From Phycisphaerae bacterium (GTDB lineage: Bacteria > Planctomycetota > Phycisphaerae > Sedimentisphaerales > SM23-30), in the NCBI GenBank assembly GCA_016342495.1, contig JAEIOG010000005.1, positions 1 to 64,000 on the forward strand: a DNA stretch of 64,000 bases, given 5' to 3'. The translations under genes were made by a program, and so were the position numbers. The notes under the pieces were generated by a model. The model saw only the letters and a program-made list of their open reading frames with translations. It had not been told where the DNA came from and did not search any database. This document shows, one piece after another, positions 1 through 9,947 of the stretch; the stretch's first letter is position 1; the number at the start of each line of letters is the position of its first letter.

Positions 1-684
1 CGCCAACTACAGCTCAAAATCGCAGAAAATATTTTTATTTTTAACGATTTATAGCCATAAGTGCGAAATTTGGGTTAAAATGAATAAATCGATAGAACAA
101 TACTTTTTACAACTATCCAGCTTGACAGGATTATTATCAATAGCTGAAAAAACAGGAAATCTCAACGCAAAAGTCGCTAGAGCCGCAAAAGATGTTATAT
201 AACGCTGTCTTCTTAACCTTGCGTCTCTTGCGACTTTTGCGTTAAGTAATCATTTTAGATCGGTTTTGGGCTATTTACCGGCTTAATCGGCTTAAATCAT
301 GCTTAATTGCATTTAATTCCGGCCAAAATCATCTTTACAAGCCCAAGATGTAAATTTGCATTTGACGATTGTAAGCTTGCATTTAATGATTACAGAGTTG
401 CAAATGCCACCGGCGTCGTTGCCGCCTGCATCCGGCTGAATGTCGAAAGCGGGGGACAAATGTTAATAAATTCATTCCAGCAAAATGACTCATTCAAATA
501 AGTAAGCCGTGCGATTAGCACCCTGCTTGACATTGGTTTCATTTTTAGGCTGCCTGGGATAAATGACAAGCAGGATGCTTGTCCTACTTTGCTGAATGTC
601 AGGGTCACCGGAACAAGCAATAAACCAATTCATTCCAACATAATGACTCATTCTATAAGTGAGCCGTGCGCTTAGCACCCTGCT

Positions 685-1746
685 TTAAGCTAGGAGGTTT
701 ATCGCGGCATTGGCTGCTCCGTAGAGGCTGATCGAATAGTCTTTGATAATATAAACCGGGATAGTCTTGAGCACCCGCCTTATATTGGGATTGACATGTT
801 TTTCAAACTCGGTCATGAAATCATTATCACGCTGGAAATATTTTTCATTTTTGGCGACAATGCCGCCAGCTAGATAGAGCCCGGCAGTTGGCATCAGGGC
901 CGCGACCACATCGGTGGCATAATTGCCATTGGCCCGGACAAACAGTCTCATTATATCATCGCAAACCGGGTCAGCGGCGGCATTTTTGGCAATGGCTGCC
1001 GGCTTGTCATCATCATCTAAGGCATCGATTGCTTTGAGAGTGTCGCTGAGCTTGACTTTGAGGAAATCCCGATAGAACTTAAAGATATTGGTAATACCCG
1101 GCCCGGAAATCACCAGTTCGCTACTGGGATAAACCCCTTCACGAGCGAGTAGATATTGATGCAGCTGGCATGACAATGGGTCAAAACCCGAGAAACTCAT
1201 ATGCCCGCCTTCAGATGGACATGCTATCGCCCGGCCATGATCATCCCAGACAAAGCCCAGGCCCAGCCCGGTGCCGGCACCAATAACCGCCCGCATCTGG
1301 CCATAGGACTTTGGGCAGCTGCCATCGAGATGATTCAGTTTGGAGATCATCTCAGAATTATTAATATCCAGTAAGGGCAGGCTATAGCTGATAGCGGTGA
1401 AATCATTAATTATTCGGGTCGGAATAGAAAATGTCTTTTCAATCAGGTTGCCATCGACATTCCATTCAAGATTAGTGGTCGTGCAATAATTATCCTTGAC
1501 TGGCCCGGCGGCACTGAGACAGCAAAGCCTCGGGGCCAGACCACGGCCTTTGGCTTCGGCGATAGTCTGGGTCAAAGGTTGAATAATATCGGTTATATCC
1601 TCACTGGCAAAAACGCATTCCAGAATAATCACGAATTCGCTGTCACACTGGCCAACAATCGCCAGATTCGTATTAGTCCCGCCAATATCGCCGGCCAATA
1701 TCAATCGATCAAATTGTTTATCTGTTGCATGGAAGTTAATCTGCAT
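685..1746 (-). CDS. glk: Glucokinase (Glk family)
   Basis: ORF 685-1791. Phosphate-binding motif LAGDIGGTNTNLAIVG, plus VIGAGTGLGLGFV and GGHMSFSGFDPLSCQLHQYL. Start placed at the internal ATG at 1746 (AAGGA upstream), which removes the overlap with the neighbouring gene. Confidence 0.9.
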   Translation of the reverse strand: MQINFHATDKQFDRLILAGDIGGTNTNLAIVGQCDSEFVIILECVFASEDITDIIQPLTQTIAEAKGRGLAPRLCCLSAAGPVKDNYCTTTNLEWNVDGNLIEKTFSIPTRIINDFTAISYSLPLLDINNSEMISKLNHLDGSCPKSYGQMRAVIGAGTGLGLGFVWDDHGRAIACPSEGGHMSFSGFDPLSCQLHQYLLAREGVYPSSELVISGPGITNIFKFYRDFLKVKLSDTLKAIDALDDDDKPAAIAKNAAADPVCDDIMRLFVRANGNYATDVVAALMPTAGLYLAGGIVAKNEKYFQRDNDFMTEFEKHVNPNIRRVLKTIPVYIIKDYSISLYGAANAAINLLA

Positions 1747-1765
1747 TTCATCAATCCTTATCAAA

Positions 1766-3472
1766 TCAGTCTTTAATCGCTTCTTCGCCAACTTTAATAT
1801 TATTATATCGCAGCAGAGTGCCCTGGGCCCGATAGTAATTCATAATCGCCAGATCATAATTGATCATTGTCTGCACCAGGTAAAACTGGCTATTAGTCAT
1901 ACGCTGGTCGGCACTGACCTTTCGATCAATAAAATCAGGGGTCAGCGAAGTGCGGGCATCATTATCCTGGGAAATCATATAGCTGAGCAATTCTTCTTTG
2001 TCGGTCTGAGCTTTATTGGCCCGGCCCGCTAATTCATCATAAGTATATTGAACATTATGGGCAGCGATATTGACATCGGCGATTATCTGCTCCTGGATAT
2101 TCTTTAGAGATAATCTGGCCTGCTGCAATTGCCGCTGAGATTTCAGATAATCGGCCTGAGCGGCCCGGTTGGCAATTGGCAGTTCAATATTGACGCCAAA
2201 AGTATAACTGGTCGTCTGGCCATCCCATTGGCTGTCCCAGGCATCGGAACCTTCCACGCCAGCGCCGGTGATTCTCTGTTTTAATACCATATCAAGCCGG
2301 GGCAGCCGCTGATTTTTAGCGACATCTTTGACTATCTCGGAACTCTTTAGCCTTAGCCGCTGATTAATCAATTCAGGCCTTACCCGCAAAGCAATTTCGG
2401 TTGCTCCTGCGGCATCAGGGTTAAATTCTCTATTAGAAGGATTATCCAGGGTAATCAATTCCCACTTACCACTGATCGGCAGTTCCGGGTCATTCAATGA
2501 AGCCAACAGAATTTCCTGCTGCTTCTGAACATTATTGATGGCAGAGACCATATCGGCCTTGCCCTGTTCCAAGACTCCTTTGATACGCGAAACCGACAAG
2601 CTCCGGCCATCATAGTCATCACGCTGATGGGCCCTTTGCAATGACTGTTCGGACCGGTCAATAAGCTGTTGGAGAATTTTCACCTGCTGACGAGCCTGGA
2701 AAAGACGCCAGTAATTGGTTTCAACAGAAGCCGCTATCTCAATAACGGTCTGCTGGAACTCTTGTTTGCTGGCCCGGTAATCATTTTTATAAATTTCAAT
2801 TCGGGCCCGATTAACTTCAATGCCAAAATCCCGCAGTAAAGGCTGATTCAATTGCATTTCCAGACCATATTCCCAGAATGGGTCATAATATCTGGTATCA
2901 TCTTCATACATATCCCGATAGCGTCTTAAAGTCTGAGCCACTTCGACGGTAGCACCGGTGGGCAGCTTTTTATTAATACCAATGGAATACTGATCCGAAT
3001 GAGTTCTCACAAAGGGATCGACAGGAATACGGATAACTTTGGATCGGCCATTTGAGGTAATTGTCCGATCATAAAATGTCGCATCAATATTAGCTCTGTC
3101 ATCCCGGCCCCATTGCGATGAACCAAACAATACCGCATCAAAGGCCGCCTCTGCCGATGTGACATCAGCCATCTTAATCGAAGGTTCAAAACGACTGACC
3201 TGAATATCAAGATTGTGCTTCAATGCCCGGGCAATTAATTCCGACAAAGAAATTTCCATAACCGTGCGGCCTTGCGAATCAAGAATCGAGGACTTGTCGT
3301 TGATAATATCTGATATTAGTAGCAGTTTGCCTTGGTACTCCTGCTCCATATCAACATTTTGCTCTTCTGCAAAAACAGTATTGACGGCAATAACTGCTAC
3401 AATGACAACCAAACCGGTAATCAGACAATTGGCATTCCAACATCTTTGTTTTCCTTGAACTTCATGCTTCAT
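1766..3472 (-). CDS. TolC-family outer membrane efflux protein
   Basis: Signal peptide, two-fold coiled-coil OMP architecture (QPLLRDFGIEVNRARIEIYKNDYRASKQEFQQTVIEIAASVETNYWRLFQARQQV). Shine-Dalgarno AAAGGAA upstream. Confidence 0.85.
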   Translation of the reverse strand: MKHEVQGKQRCWNANCLITGLVVIVAVIAVNTVFAEEQNVDMEQEYQGKLLLISDIINDKSSILDSQGRTVMEISLSELIARALKHNLDIQVSRFEPSIKMADVTSAEAAFDAVLFGSSQWGRDDRANIDATFYDRTITSNGRSKVIRIPVDPFVRTHSDQYSIGINKKLPTGATVEVAQTLRRYRDMYEDDTRYYDPFWEYGLEMQLNQPLLRDFGIEVNRARIEIYKNDYRASKQEFQQTVIEIAASVETNYWRLFQARQQVKILQQLIDRSEQSLQRAHQRDDYDGRSLSVSRIKGVLEQGKADMVSAINNVQKQQEILLASLNDPELPISGKWELITLDNPSNREFNPDAAGATEIALRVRPELINQRLRLKSSEIVKDVAKNQRLPRLDMVLKQRITGAGVEGSDAWDSQWDGQTTSYTFGVNIELPIANRAAQADYLKSQRQLQQARLSLKNIQEQIIADVNIAAHNVQYTYDELAGRANKAQTDKEELLSYMISQDNDARTSLTPDFIDRKVSADQRMTNSQFYLVQTMINYDLAIMNYYRAQGTLLRYNNIKVGEEAIKD

Positions 3473-3624
3473 ACGTAATATTCCTTTCGCCTGCGCGAAT
3501 TTATGATATCTTAAAGTTTAACTTAAGCATTATTTAAAATTAGCATTTACCGCAGGTAAATACCGCAACTGTTCACTTTTAACTGTTAGTTTTTAACTTC
3601 AAACGAACTCTCAGTCAGTTTGAT

Positions 3625-6600
3625 TTAGTTTATTTCAACAGTCTGCTCAAAAAGCGTCTCATCATCATCATTTACAATAGTTATGGTCAAATCCTGAACC
3701 GGCTTTGCCAGAGCGGATTTTTTCATATAGAGAGAAAACGCCGAACGCCCCCAGTCAATAATAATACTGCGAACTGTCCCGCTCGAACGATAAGTATATT
3801 TGTCTGACTTACCTGAACGTTTGAAATTTTCTGCCGGAATCGTTTCGGTTGTCGTACCATATTTGACAGTCACTTTTTTGTCAGTTAAGTCTATGGTTCC
3901 CAGAGAAGAAGTTATCTGACCCTTTACTTTCAATTTATTGTCGGCAGCTCCACCATTATAAACATGATATGAACTGAGCTTCAAAAGTTTATCAGCATAT
4001 CCCTGGCAGAATTTAAGCGATGTTTTTTTGGAGCCTTTACGTTCAGCAGCGCCCTGGGCATAATAATTACCCACCGCAATAGTAACAGGCACCGGCTCAG
4101 CTAAACCGGTAAGGTCAAGCTTCTTGCCGGTAACAGCAAATATTTTCTTATCCAGATCAAGATGCAATGAAATATACGAACCATCATCCAGCTTCGTCTT
4201 ATATGAATATCTGTTCTTAGTGGAAGACTTCTTGAAATCTTCGCTACTGGTGTCAATGGTAAACTGCCATGGACCAATACTCATAAAGTAAGTCGAATCC
4301 AATACATCCAAAGGCGTCGCCTCAATCGGACCAACTACCGTTAAGGAATCGGTACTGGATTCTCTGCTGCGGCCGGGGTTGGCTTTGATATAAAGCCCGG
4401 CTAATACAGCCGGCTCGGCTAGTAACCAACCGTCGCCATCGACTAATATTTTAGTCGGATCATCGACATTAGGGTCAGCATCTTCCGGATCAAAGAAATT
4501 ATCCCATAAATCCAGAACCTTGCCATAATTGTCATCATAATAAGTCCATTGCATATTAGTATGGCTATCAGTTTCGCTATAGCGTACCAAAGTCAATTCA
4601 TCAGCATCACCGCTGGCTTCATTATCTTCATCAGGCCAGTCGGCGAGCTCGGCATCAACAGCGAATATTCTTTCGCTAACCAGATCATCGCCCTGACCGG
4701 TAACAACTTCATCACCAACTTCAAAGCCGCCAGCTAATATACGCTGATATATCGCCGGATACAGGTCAAAGGCCACTGCCTGATCAGAATTATCGACTTG
4801 GAAAGCTGCCAGACCATCAAATTCAACCTTGAACACCCATAATTTACCTGCGGTATCCTTGGCCAGCCAGGCGGCAAAATTTTTCTTGCCATATTCAGGG
4901 ACGGCTGTCTCTTCATAACGCAGACAATTCACACCTGCAATGGTTTCCTGACTGCAGATAAATCTAAAGCTTGTCCCGGCATAACCACCCTGTCCGCGGT
5001 AAAATCTTAATGTCCCCGGTTTAGCCTTAATAAAATCTACTTCAGAAAAGTCTGAGCTGTTACCGCTGAAAACCGGCAACACCTTGCCATAATAAGCCAA
5101 ACGCCAGCCATCAAGATTATTGTTGGCTACCATGTCGGCATCACTCGGATCAAAATAATTATCATCTTCGGTATCCAGCAATGTCGTATCCCAAAGCTCC
5201 AGCATCAAACCGACATCCGCATGGAAATATTGCCATTGATTACGGGTGTCAGGGTCAACATCCGTGGAAGTTTTAACCCGAACAATCGATTCGTTAAAGA
5301 TTGGCTGCCAGAGCCATTGCTCAGTGAATGAATCAAATTCTTTCACGAAAAGTTCATCGCCTTCACCAGTTTGGAATTTATTTATCGCTGCGGTCAAATC
5401 ATCCGCAGCATAATCACCGGCGATAAGTTTGAAATGGAATCTGTCACTGGCCTTATAAATCACATCATCATCCAGCTCACTTAATAGTTTAACTTCATAA
5501 ATATCCGATGGCGTGCCCGGCCTTGGGAATTCATAATTGCTACCGAGCTTATATCTATAAACCCAAATCGCACCCAGCGAATCCTTTGCGATATATAAAT
5601 TGAATGATGGGACAACCAAAACAGTATCATCTTCATCTTCGGTAGCTTCATTAGGCACACTGACAGCAGTCCTTACCCATTTCAACCATCTCACCGAACT
5701 GAATGTTATCTCATTGAATGTATCGGTAAATTCATAGCCTTCATATTTGCCCTGCCCGAGATAAGTCTTCACATCACCATTACCAGCTGCCAGATAAGGC
5801 CATTGCGAAAAATCTGCACTATCAGATTCAAAATACCCGCCCCAAAATGCCAGACGCCAGCCATTGGCATTATAAACCGTTTGGCCATCACGCTGATTTA
5901 ATACCAAACCCACACGATGATGATAATAATTAATATTATCTGCATTTTCAGTAGCTCCGGTCCAGACTTTCACCGCAATTAACTCACCATCATAATGAGG
6001 GACAAAATCAATCGTCTCGGTAAAGCTGATTATCTTGCTGGTCACCGCGTCATCACCTGACCCCACCACCAGCGTATTGGATGCATCATTTACATCATCA
6101 GCATTGACATCGCCGGCAATCAACTTAAACAAAATATGGTCATCAGCGATTGTGCTGAAAGCTACAGCATCCAATATAGTCTCAGCATCTACCAGAAGCT
6201 TATCATTATATTCATAACGCAGCACCCAGATATTACCTTCTTTATCCCTGGCTAAATGCAGAGTAAATGGATAAATACCCGCCGCGGCCAAAGTTGGCTT
6301 ATCAATAATGCTTTGGGCTTGCTGTTCCCATTTCATATAACGCACACCGCTTAGTTCTGTGGTCGGATAGGTGAACTTCTGATAATACAGCACCCCATCT
6401 TTATTGCCATTACCGACAAATGTCCGGGTTATTGTCTGGTCGCTGGGAACACCAATAAAATTAACATTCTCAAAATTATCGCTGTCCTGATCAAATTCTC
6501 TTGCCTGCCGCCATGAGTCACCGGCAGGGTCATCTGCATCATCAAGCACATGAAAATATAAACCTTTTCCAGGGCTATAATAATACCAGTCAATATCAGT

Positions 6601-7782
6601 TTCTGCGCCGAAAGGCCCACGATACCATTTCACTTTCACCAAATCAGCATCGTCATAACCTGGTGCAGTTGCGCCAAAGGCGACAATTTGCGATGTCACC
6701 ATCTGCTGACCTGAACCAATTGAGATTGAATTCGATAAATTATTTACATCATTAATATTATAATCGCCAGCCATCAGCTTAAAAATCATATACTGCTCAG
6801 CCAACTGCTCAAATGTAACCGCTTCCAATAGATTGGTGGCATCAACTATCACCTGTTCATCAACAGTATCTTCATTTATAATATAATAAAGCACCCACTG
6901 CATACCATCGGCATCGGTTGCCATAATAATAGTAAAATCATCTATCTCCGAGGAGCTGTCCGCTTCCTGTGTCCATTGCAATGCATTTACGCCAAGATAA
7001 GTAATATCAGTAAAGGACTGCTGATATACCAGACCATCATATTGACCGCCTCCGACATATCTGCGAACGGTCTGATTAGCCGCTTTAGCAAAAGGCACTT
7101 CGGAAAAATCATCGCTGTCATCACCAAAAGCCCGCACCACTTCAACGCTATTTATCTTGATAGGCTCTGCCGGGATACTTTTTAATAAACCACCCTGAAC
7201 TTCATTGACCTCATCATCATTTAACAGTTCAGCGTCTTTCATCAAATCTAAAACTTCCAGACCATCGACAACCATACCAAAAACAGCGTAACCTGGATTA
7301 CTGGAAGAGGGATTCCATTGCGGGTTATCTTCGATATTCAAGAAGAATTGGGCCGTAGCAGAATCCTGACTGCTGGTACGAGCCATCGCTATGGTTCCCC
7401 TTACATGCTTAATCGCAGCATCGGTCTCCAGTTCTATCGGAGCCCCAGGTTTATGATAAAAATTAGGGTCTGTCATATCAATATCATCAGCGTCAAAATC
7501 ATCCGCTGTTATGAAATCATACAGATCTTCATCATATATACCAGCCTGAGCGATATAAAAATCTTCGGTTACCAACCGATGAACAATAACATCTTCATAA
7601 AAATCATCTTCGACATAGCCCAGAAAGTTTTCCACCGTAATCGGTGCCAGGTCATCATAAAGCTCTATGGTCATATCGCCATAATTCGTGCTCATTTTCA
7701 CGATTGTTCTATTAGCCAATACATTTCCGGCCAATAATAACAGCAAAAAGCTAATTAGTAAAAATCGATATGCAGTTTTCAT
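3625..7782 (-). CDS. Secreted cyclophilin-type peptidyl-prolyl isomerase with four ~225-aa C-terminal repeats and a two-fold repeated tail
   Basis: Signal peptide; cyclophilin motifs STNYGDMTIELYDDLAPITVENFLGYV, VHRLV, GTIAMARTSSQDSATAQFFLNI. Repeats marked by RRYVGGGQYDGLVY / RTFVGNGNKDGVLY / KTYLGQGKYEGYEF / RFYRGQGGYAGTSF. Confidence 0.88.
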   Translation of the reverse strand: MKTAYRFLLISFLLLLLAGNVLANRTIVKMSTNYGDMTIELYDDLAPITVENFLGYVEDDFYEDVIVHRLVTEDFYIAQAGIYDEDLYDFITADDFDADDIDMTDPNFYHKPGAPIELETDAAIKHVRGTIAMARTSSQDSATAQFFLNIEDNPQWNPSSSNPGYAVFGMVVDGLEVLDLMKDAELLNDDEVNEVQGGLLKSIPAEPIKINSVEVVRAFGDDSDDFSEVPFAKAANQTVRRYVGGGQYDGLVYQQSFTDITYLGVNALQWTQEADSSSEIDDFTIIMATDADGMQWVLYYIINEDTVDEQVIVDATNLLEAVTFEQLAEQYMIFKLMAGDYNINDVNNLSNSISIGSGQQMVTSQIVAFGATAPGYDDADLVKVKWYRGPFGAETDIDWYYYSPGKGLYFHVLDDADDPAGDSWRQAREFDQDSDNFENVNFIGVPSDQTITRTFVGNGNKDGVLYYQKFTYPTTELSGVRYMKWEQQAQSIIDKPTLAAAGIYPFTLHLARDKEGNIWVLRYEYNDKLLVDAETILDAVAFSTIADDHILFKLIAGDVNADDVNDASNTLVVGSGDDAVTSKIISFTETIDFVPHYDGELIAVKVWTGATENADNINYYHHRVGLVLNQRDGQTVYNANGWRLAFWGGYFESDSADFSQWPYLAAGNGDVKTYLGQGKYEGYEFTDTFNEITFSSVRWLKWVRTAVSVPNEATEDEDDTVLVVPSFNLYIAKDSLGAIWVYRYKLGSNYEFPRPGTPSDIYEVKLLSELDDDVIYKASDRFHFKLIAGDYAADDLTAAINKFQTGEGDELFVKEFDSFTEQWLWQPIFNESIVRVKTSTDVDPDTRNQWQYFHADVGLMLELWDTTLLDTEDDNYFDPSDADMVANNNLDGWRLAYYGKVLPVFSGNSSDFSEVDFIKAKPGTLRFYRGQGGYAGTSFRFICSQETIAGVNCLRYEETAVPEYGKKNFAAWLAKDTAGKLWVFKVEFDGLAAFQVDNSDQAVAFDLYPAIYQRILAGGFEVGDEVVTGQGDDLVSERIFAVDAELADWPDEDNEASGDADELTLVRYSETDSHTNMQWTYYDDNYGKVLDLWDNFFDPEDADPNVDDPTKILVDGDGWLLAEPAVLAGLYIKANPGRSRESSTDSLTVVGPIEATPLDVLDSTYFMSIGPWQFTIDTSSEDFKKSSTKNRYSYKTKLDDGSYISLHLDLDKKIFAVTGKKLDLTGLAEPVPVTIAVGNYYAQGAAERKGSKKTSLKFCQGYADKLLKLSSYHVYNGGAADNKLKVKGQITSSLGTIDLTDKKVTVKYGTTTETIPAENFKRSGKSDKYTYRSSGTVRSIIIDWGRSAFSLYMKKSALAKPVQDLTITIVNDDDETLFEQTVEIN

Positions 7783-8343
7783 CTATGCACCTTTCGTCTC
7801 TGGACAAAATATTAAAAAACCTCTAAAAACCTGTCATTTCTCTTTTTATTTTGGGAAACAAGTCTCAAATTTGATTTCTAGTGGCTATTTTCAGCAAAAA
7901 TCGTCAGCTCAGAGCCAACCCGTTCCAACTATAAACCCAATAATCAGTTAATTGGGCCTAAGATGCTTTATTATAAGGTTTTATTGCAACTTGTCAACGA
8001 CAACAAATAGCAATTATATCCTCAGGATTCATGCATATTCATAGGTGAAATTCAAAAAAAACACTACAAAGCAGACCAAATGCATAAAAACAGCCCCGCT
8101 GATTACTGAAGATTTTAACCTGACAGGGACTAGTTTATGATGAAGTGGCTATAACAGAGCTAAAACGGTTGGCCATTCTTTTGACTTTGAGTATTTGACT
8201 GTAACGCAGCTAATGACGATATGTGTGGTATTTAGGAGCTGTAAAGGGGGAAGATACTACAAACGCTAGTGTGAATATTATACCTTTGGCAGTGTCCCTG
8301 GCAAGTAATATCCCAACATGTAGTCCAATTAAATGCAATAAAA

Positions 8344-8365
8344 CCCCCAACCTAAAAGTTGGGGG
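8344..8365 (-). terminator. Rho-independent terminator after the DUF1080 gene
   Basis: CCCCCAAC-CTAAAA-GTTGGGGG perfect 8-bp stem, followed on the minus strand by TTTTATT; lies just downstream of 8379. Confidence 0.75.
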
Positions 8366-8378
8366 TCAAATAATCCAA

Positions 8379-9056
8379 TTAATCTAAATCTTTAATCTTA
8401 ATATTACGGAACTCAATAGGCCCGCCTTCAGATTGCAGGCAAATATAACCCTTAGTTATAGAGGCCTTGGTGCCGACATTCTGCAAAGCACCATTGACCC
8501 GAACCTGAATAGTATCATCTTTACAGATAATATCATAAGAATTCCATTCGCCGGGTTTCTTTTCTGTAGAAGCCATCCACTTTGGTGCCTTCAGGAAAAA
8601 CTTCTCATCATCCTGATAATCCTCACCTTTAACCGTCAGAGCCGTATGACCCATGATAATAAAATCACCGGCATTGCCCGCCTGCAATTGTGCTTCAACA
8701 CATTTAGGCCAGACATTGTCAGGCATCTGGGCATGTAGTAAAACGCCGGAATTAGTCGGGGCCCCCGGCCAGCGCCATTCAAGGTGCAGGCGATAATTGC
8801 TATATTGTTTTTCGGTACGCATATAACCATTAGGTTTACCGGTACAATAAACTACGCCATCTTTAACGGACCAGACGGTATTGACATCGACCTTTTCATC
8901 CGGGATAAAAAGCTTCCAGCCATCCAGGTTCTTGCCATTGAACAACATCCCTTTATCAGCGGCGGCACCGCTAAACGGGCATTTACACCCACTAATCACA
9001 ACAGTCAGCATACCAACTGCCAACAACATCAAAACTCTGTTTCTTAATTTAGTCAT
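8379..9056 (-). CDS. DUF1080 (3-keto-disaccharide hydrolase-like) lipoprotein
   Basis: Lipobox VISGC, then LFNGKNLDGWKLF, GVVYCTG, NYRLHLEWRWPGAPTNSGVLLHAQ, GYICLQSEGGPIEFRNIKI. Confidence 0.88.
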   Translation of the reverse strand: MTKLRNRVLMLLAVGMLTVVISGCKCPFSGAAADKGMLFNGKNLDGWKLFIPDEKVDVNTVWSVKDGVVYCTGKPNGYMRTEKQYSNYRLHLEWRWPGAPTNSGVLLHAQMPDNVWPKCVEAQLQAGNAGDFIIMGHTALTVKGEDYQDDEKFFLKAPKWMASTEKKPGEWNSYDIICKDDTIQVRVNGALQNVGTKASITKGYICLQSEGGPIEFRNIKIKDLD

Positions 9057-9106
9057 AGTTTACCTTTCATGAAATTGTTAAAACCATTAATTACATAATG
9101 ATATAT

Positions 9107-9931
9107 CTAGTCTATCAGACGCACAACCCGAAATCCCAAGTCTGTGCCATAATACGAATTTAAATCCATTCTTCTTATCGTTGCTGTAGATATTTCAGGA
9201 CCTAAATAAATATTACCGCCTCGAACAACATAGCCAGAATAATATTTTGGGCCTACAGGGTCAATGTTTGAGCTATTTTCATAATCTCTGGCAAAAGTGT
9301 CCAATGTCCATTCAGCTACATTACCATGCATATCATGTATACCCCATTTATTAGGTTTTTTTTGCCCAACAGGACAGGTTAGAATTATAAACCTTGCATG
9401 TCCTTCAGAATCAGGCGGAAGGTCGGTTGGCACCACATTATCATCATACCATGCATAATCACCTAACTCGTCCTCAGAATCGCCAAAACAATACTTAGCA
9501 TCACTGCCAGCTCGACAGGCATATTCCCATTGAGCTTCGGTTGGCAAAGTATAAGCCACATCTTCTTTATCGCTAAGTTTTTTACAAAATTCTAAAACAT
9601 CATCTCGCCTTACATTATCAGCTGGATGGTCAAGCCGGGACCTCGCCGGATCTTTACCCATAATCTTTTGATATTGTTCTTGGGTAACTTCATATTTCCC
9701 TATCCAAAAACCTTTAGTTATTACTACCTCATGAACAGGTTTTTCAATTTCAGCCCCAGTGTCGCTACCCATATTAAACTTACCAGCTGGCACCCATACA
9801 AATTCCATGCCAATACTATCGACCATCGTATCGCCAGGTTCTAAGCCAATTGAAGATTGCGACGATTTTTCAGAACAACCAGATAATACCATCAATATAG
9901 CAATTATACTTAAATAAGACTTCACAAACAT
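9107..9931 (-). CDS. Formylglycine-generating-enzyme (SUMF1)-fold lipoprotein
   Basis: FVWVPAGKFNMGSDTGAEIEKPVHEVVITKGFWIGKYEVTQEQYQ; YTLPTEAQWEYACRAG; GNVAEWTLD; LGFRVVR. Start placed at internal ATG 9931 (MFVKSYLSIIAILMVLSGC lipoprotein signal). Confidence 0.88.
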   Translation of the reverse strand: MFVKSYLSIIAILMVLSGCSEKSSQSSIGLEPGDTMVDSIGMEFVWVPAGKFNMGSDTGAEIEKPVHEVVITKGFWIGKYEVTQEQYQKIMGKDPARSRLDHPADNVRRDDVLEFCKKLSDKEDVAYTLPTEAQWEYACRAGSDAKYCFGDSEDELGDYAWYDDNVVPTDLPPDSEGHARFIILTCPVGQKKPNKWGIHDMHGNVAEWTLDTFARDYENSSNIDPVGPKYYSGYVVRGGNIYLGPEISTATIRRMDLNSYYGTDLGFRVVRLID

Positions 9932-9947
9932 TACTTCCTTATAAAAA

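Noticed and set aside
307-678. Short ORFs in the 300-680 region on both strands
   Set aside because: They cover the direct repeats and hairpin; no RBS or domain support.
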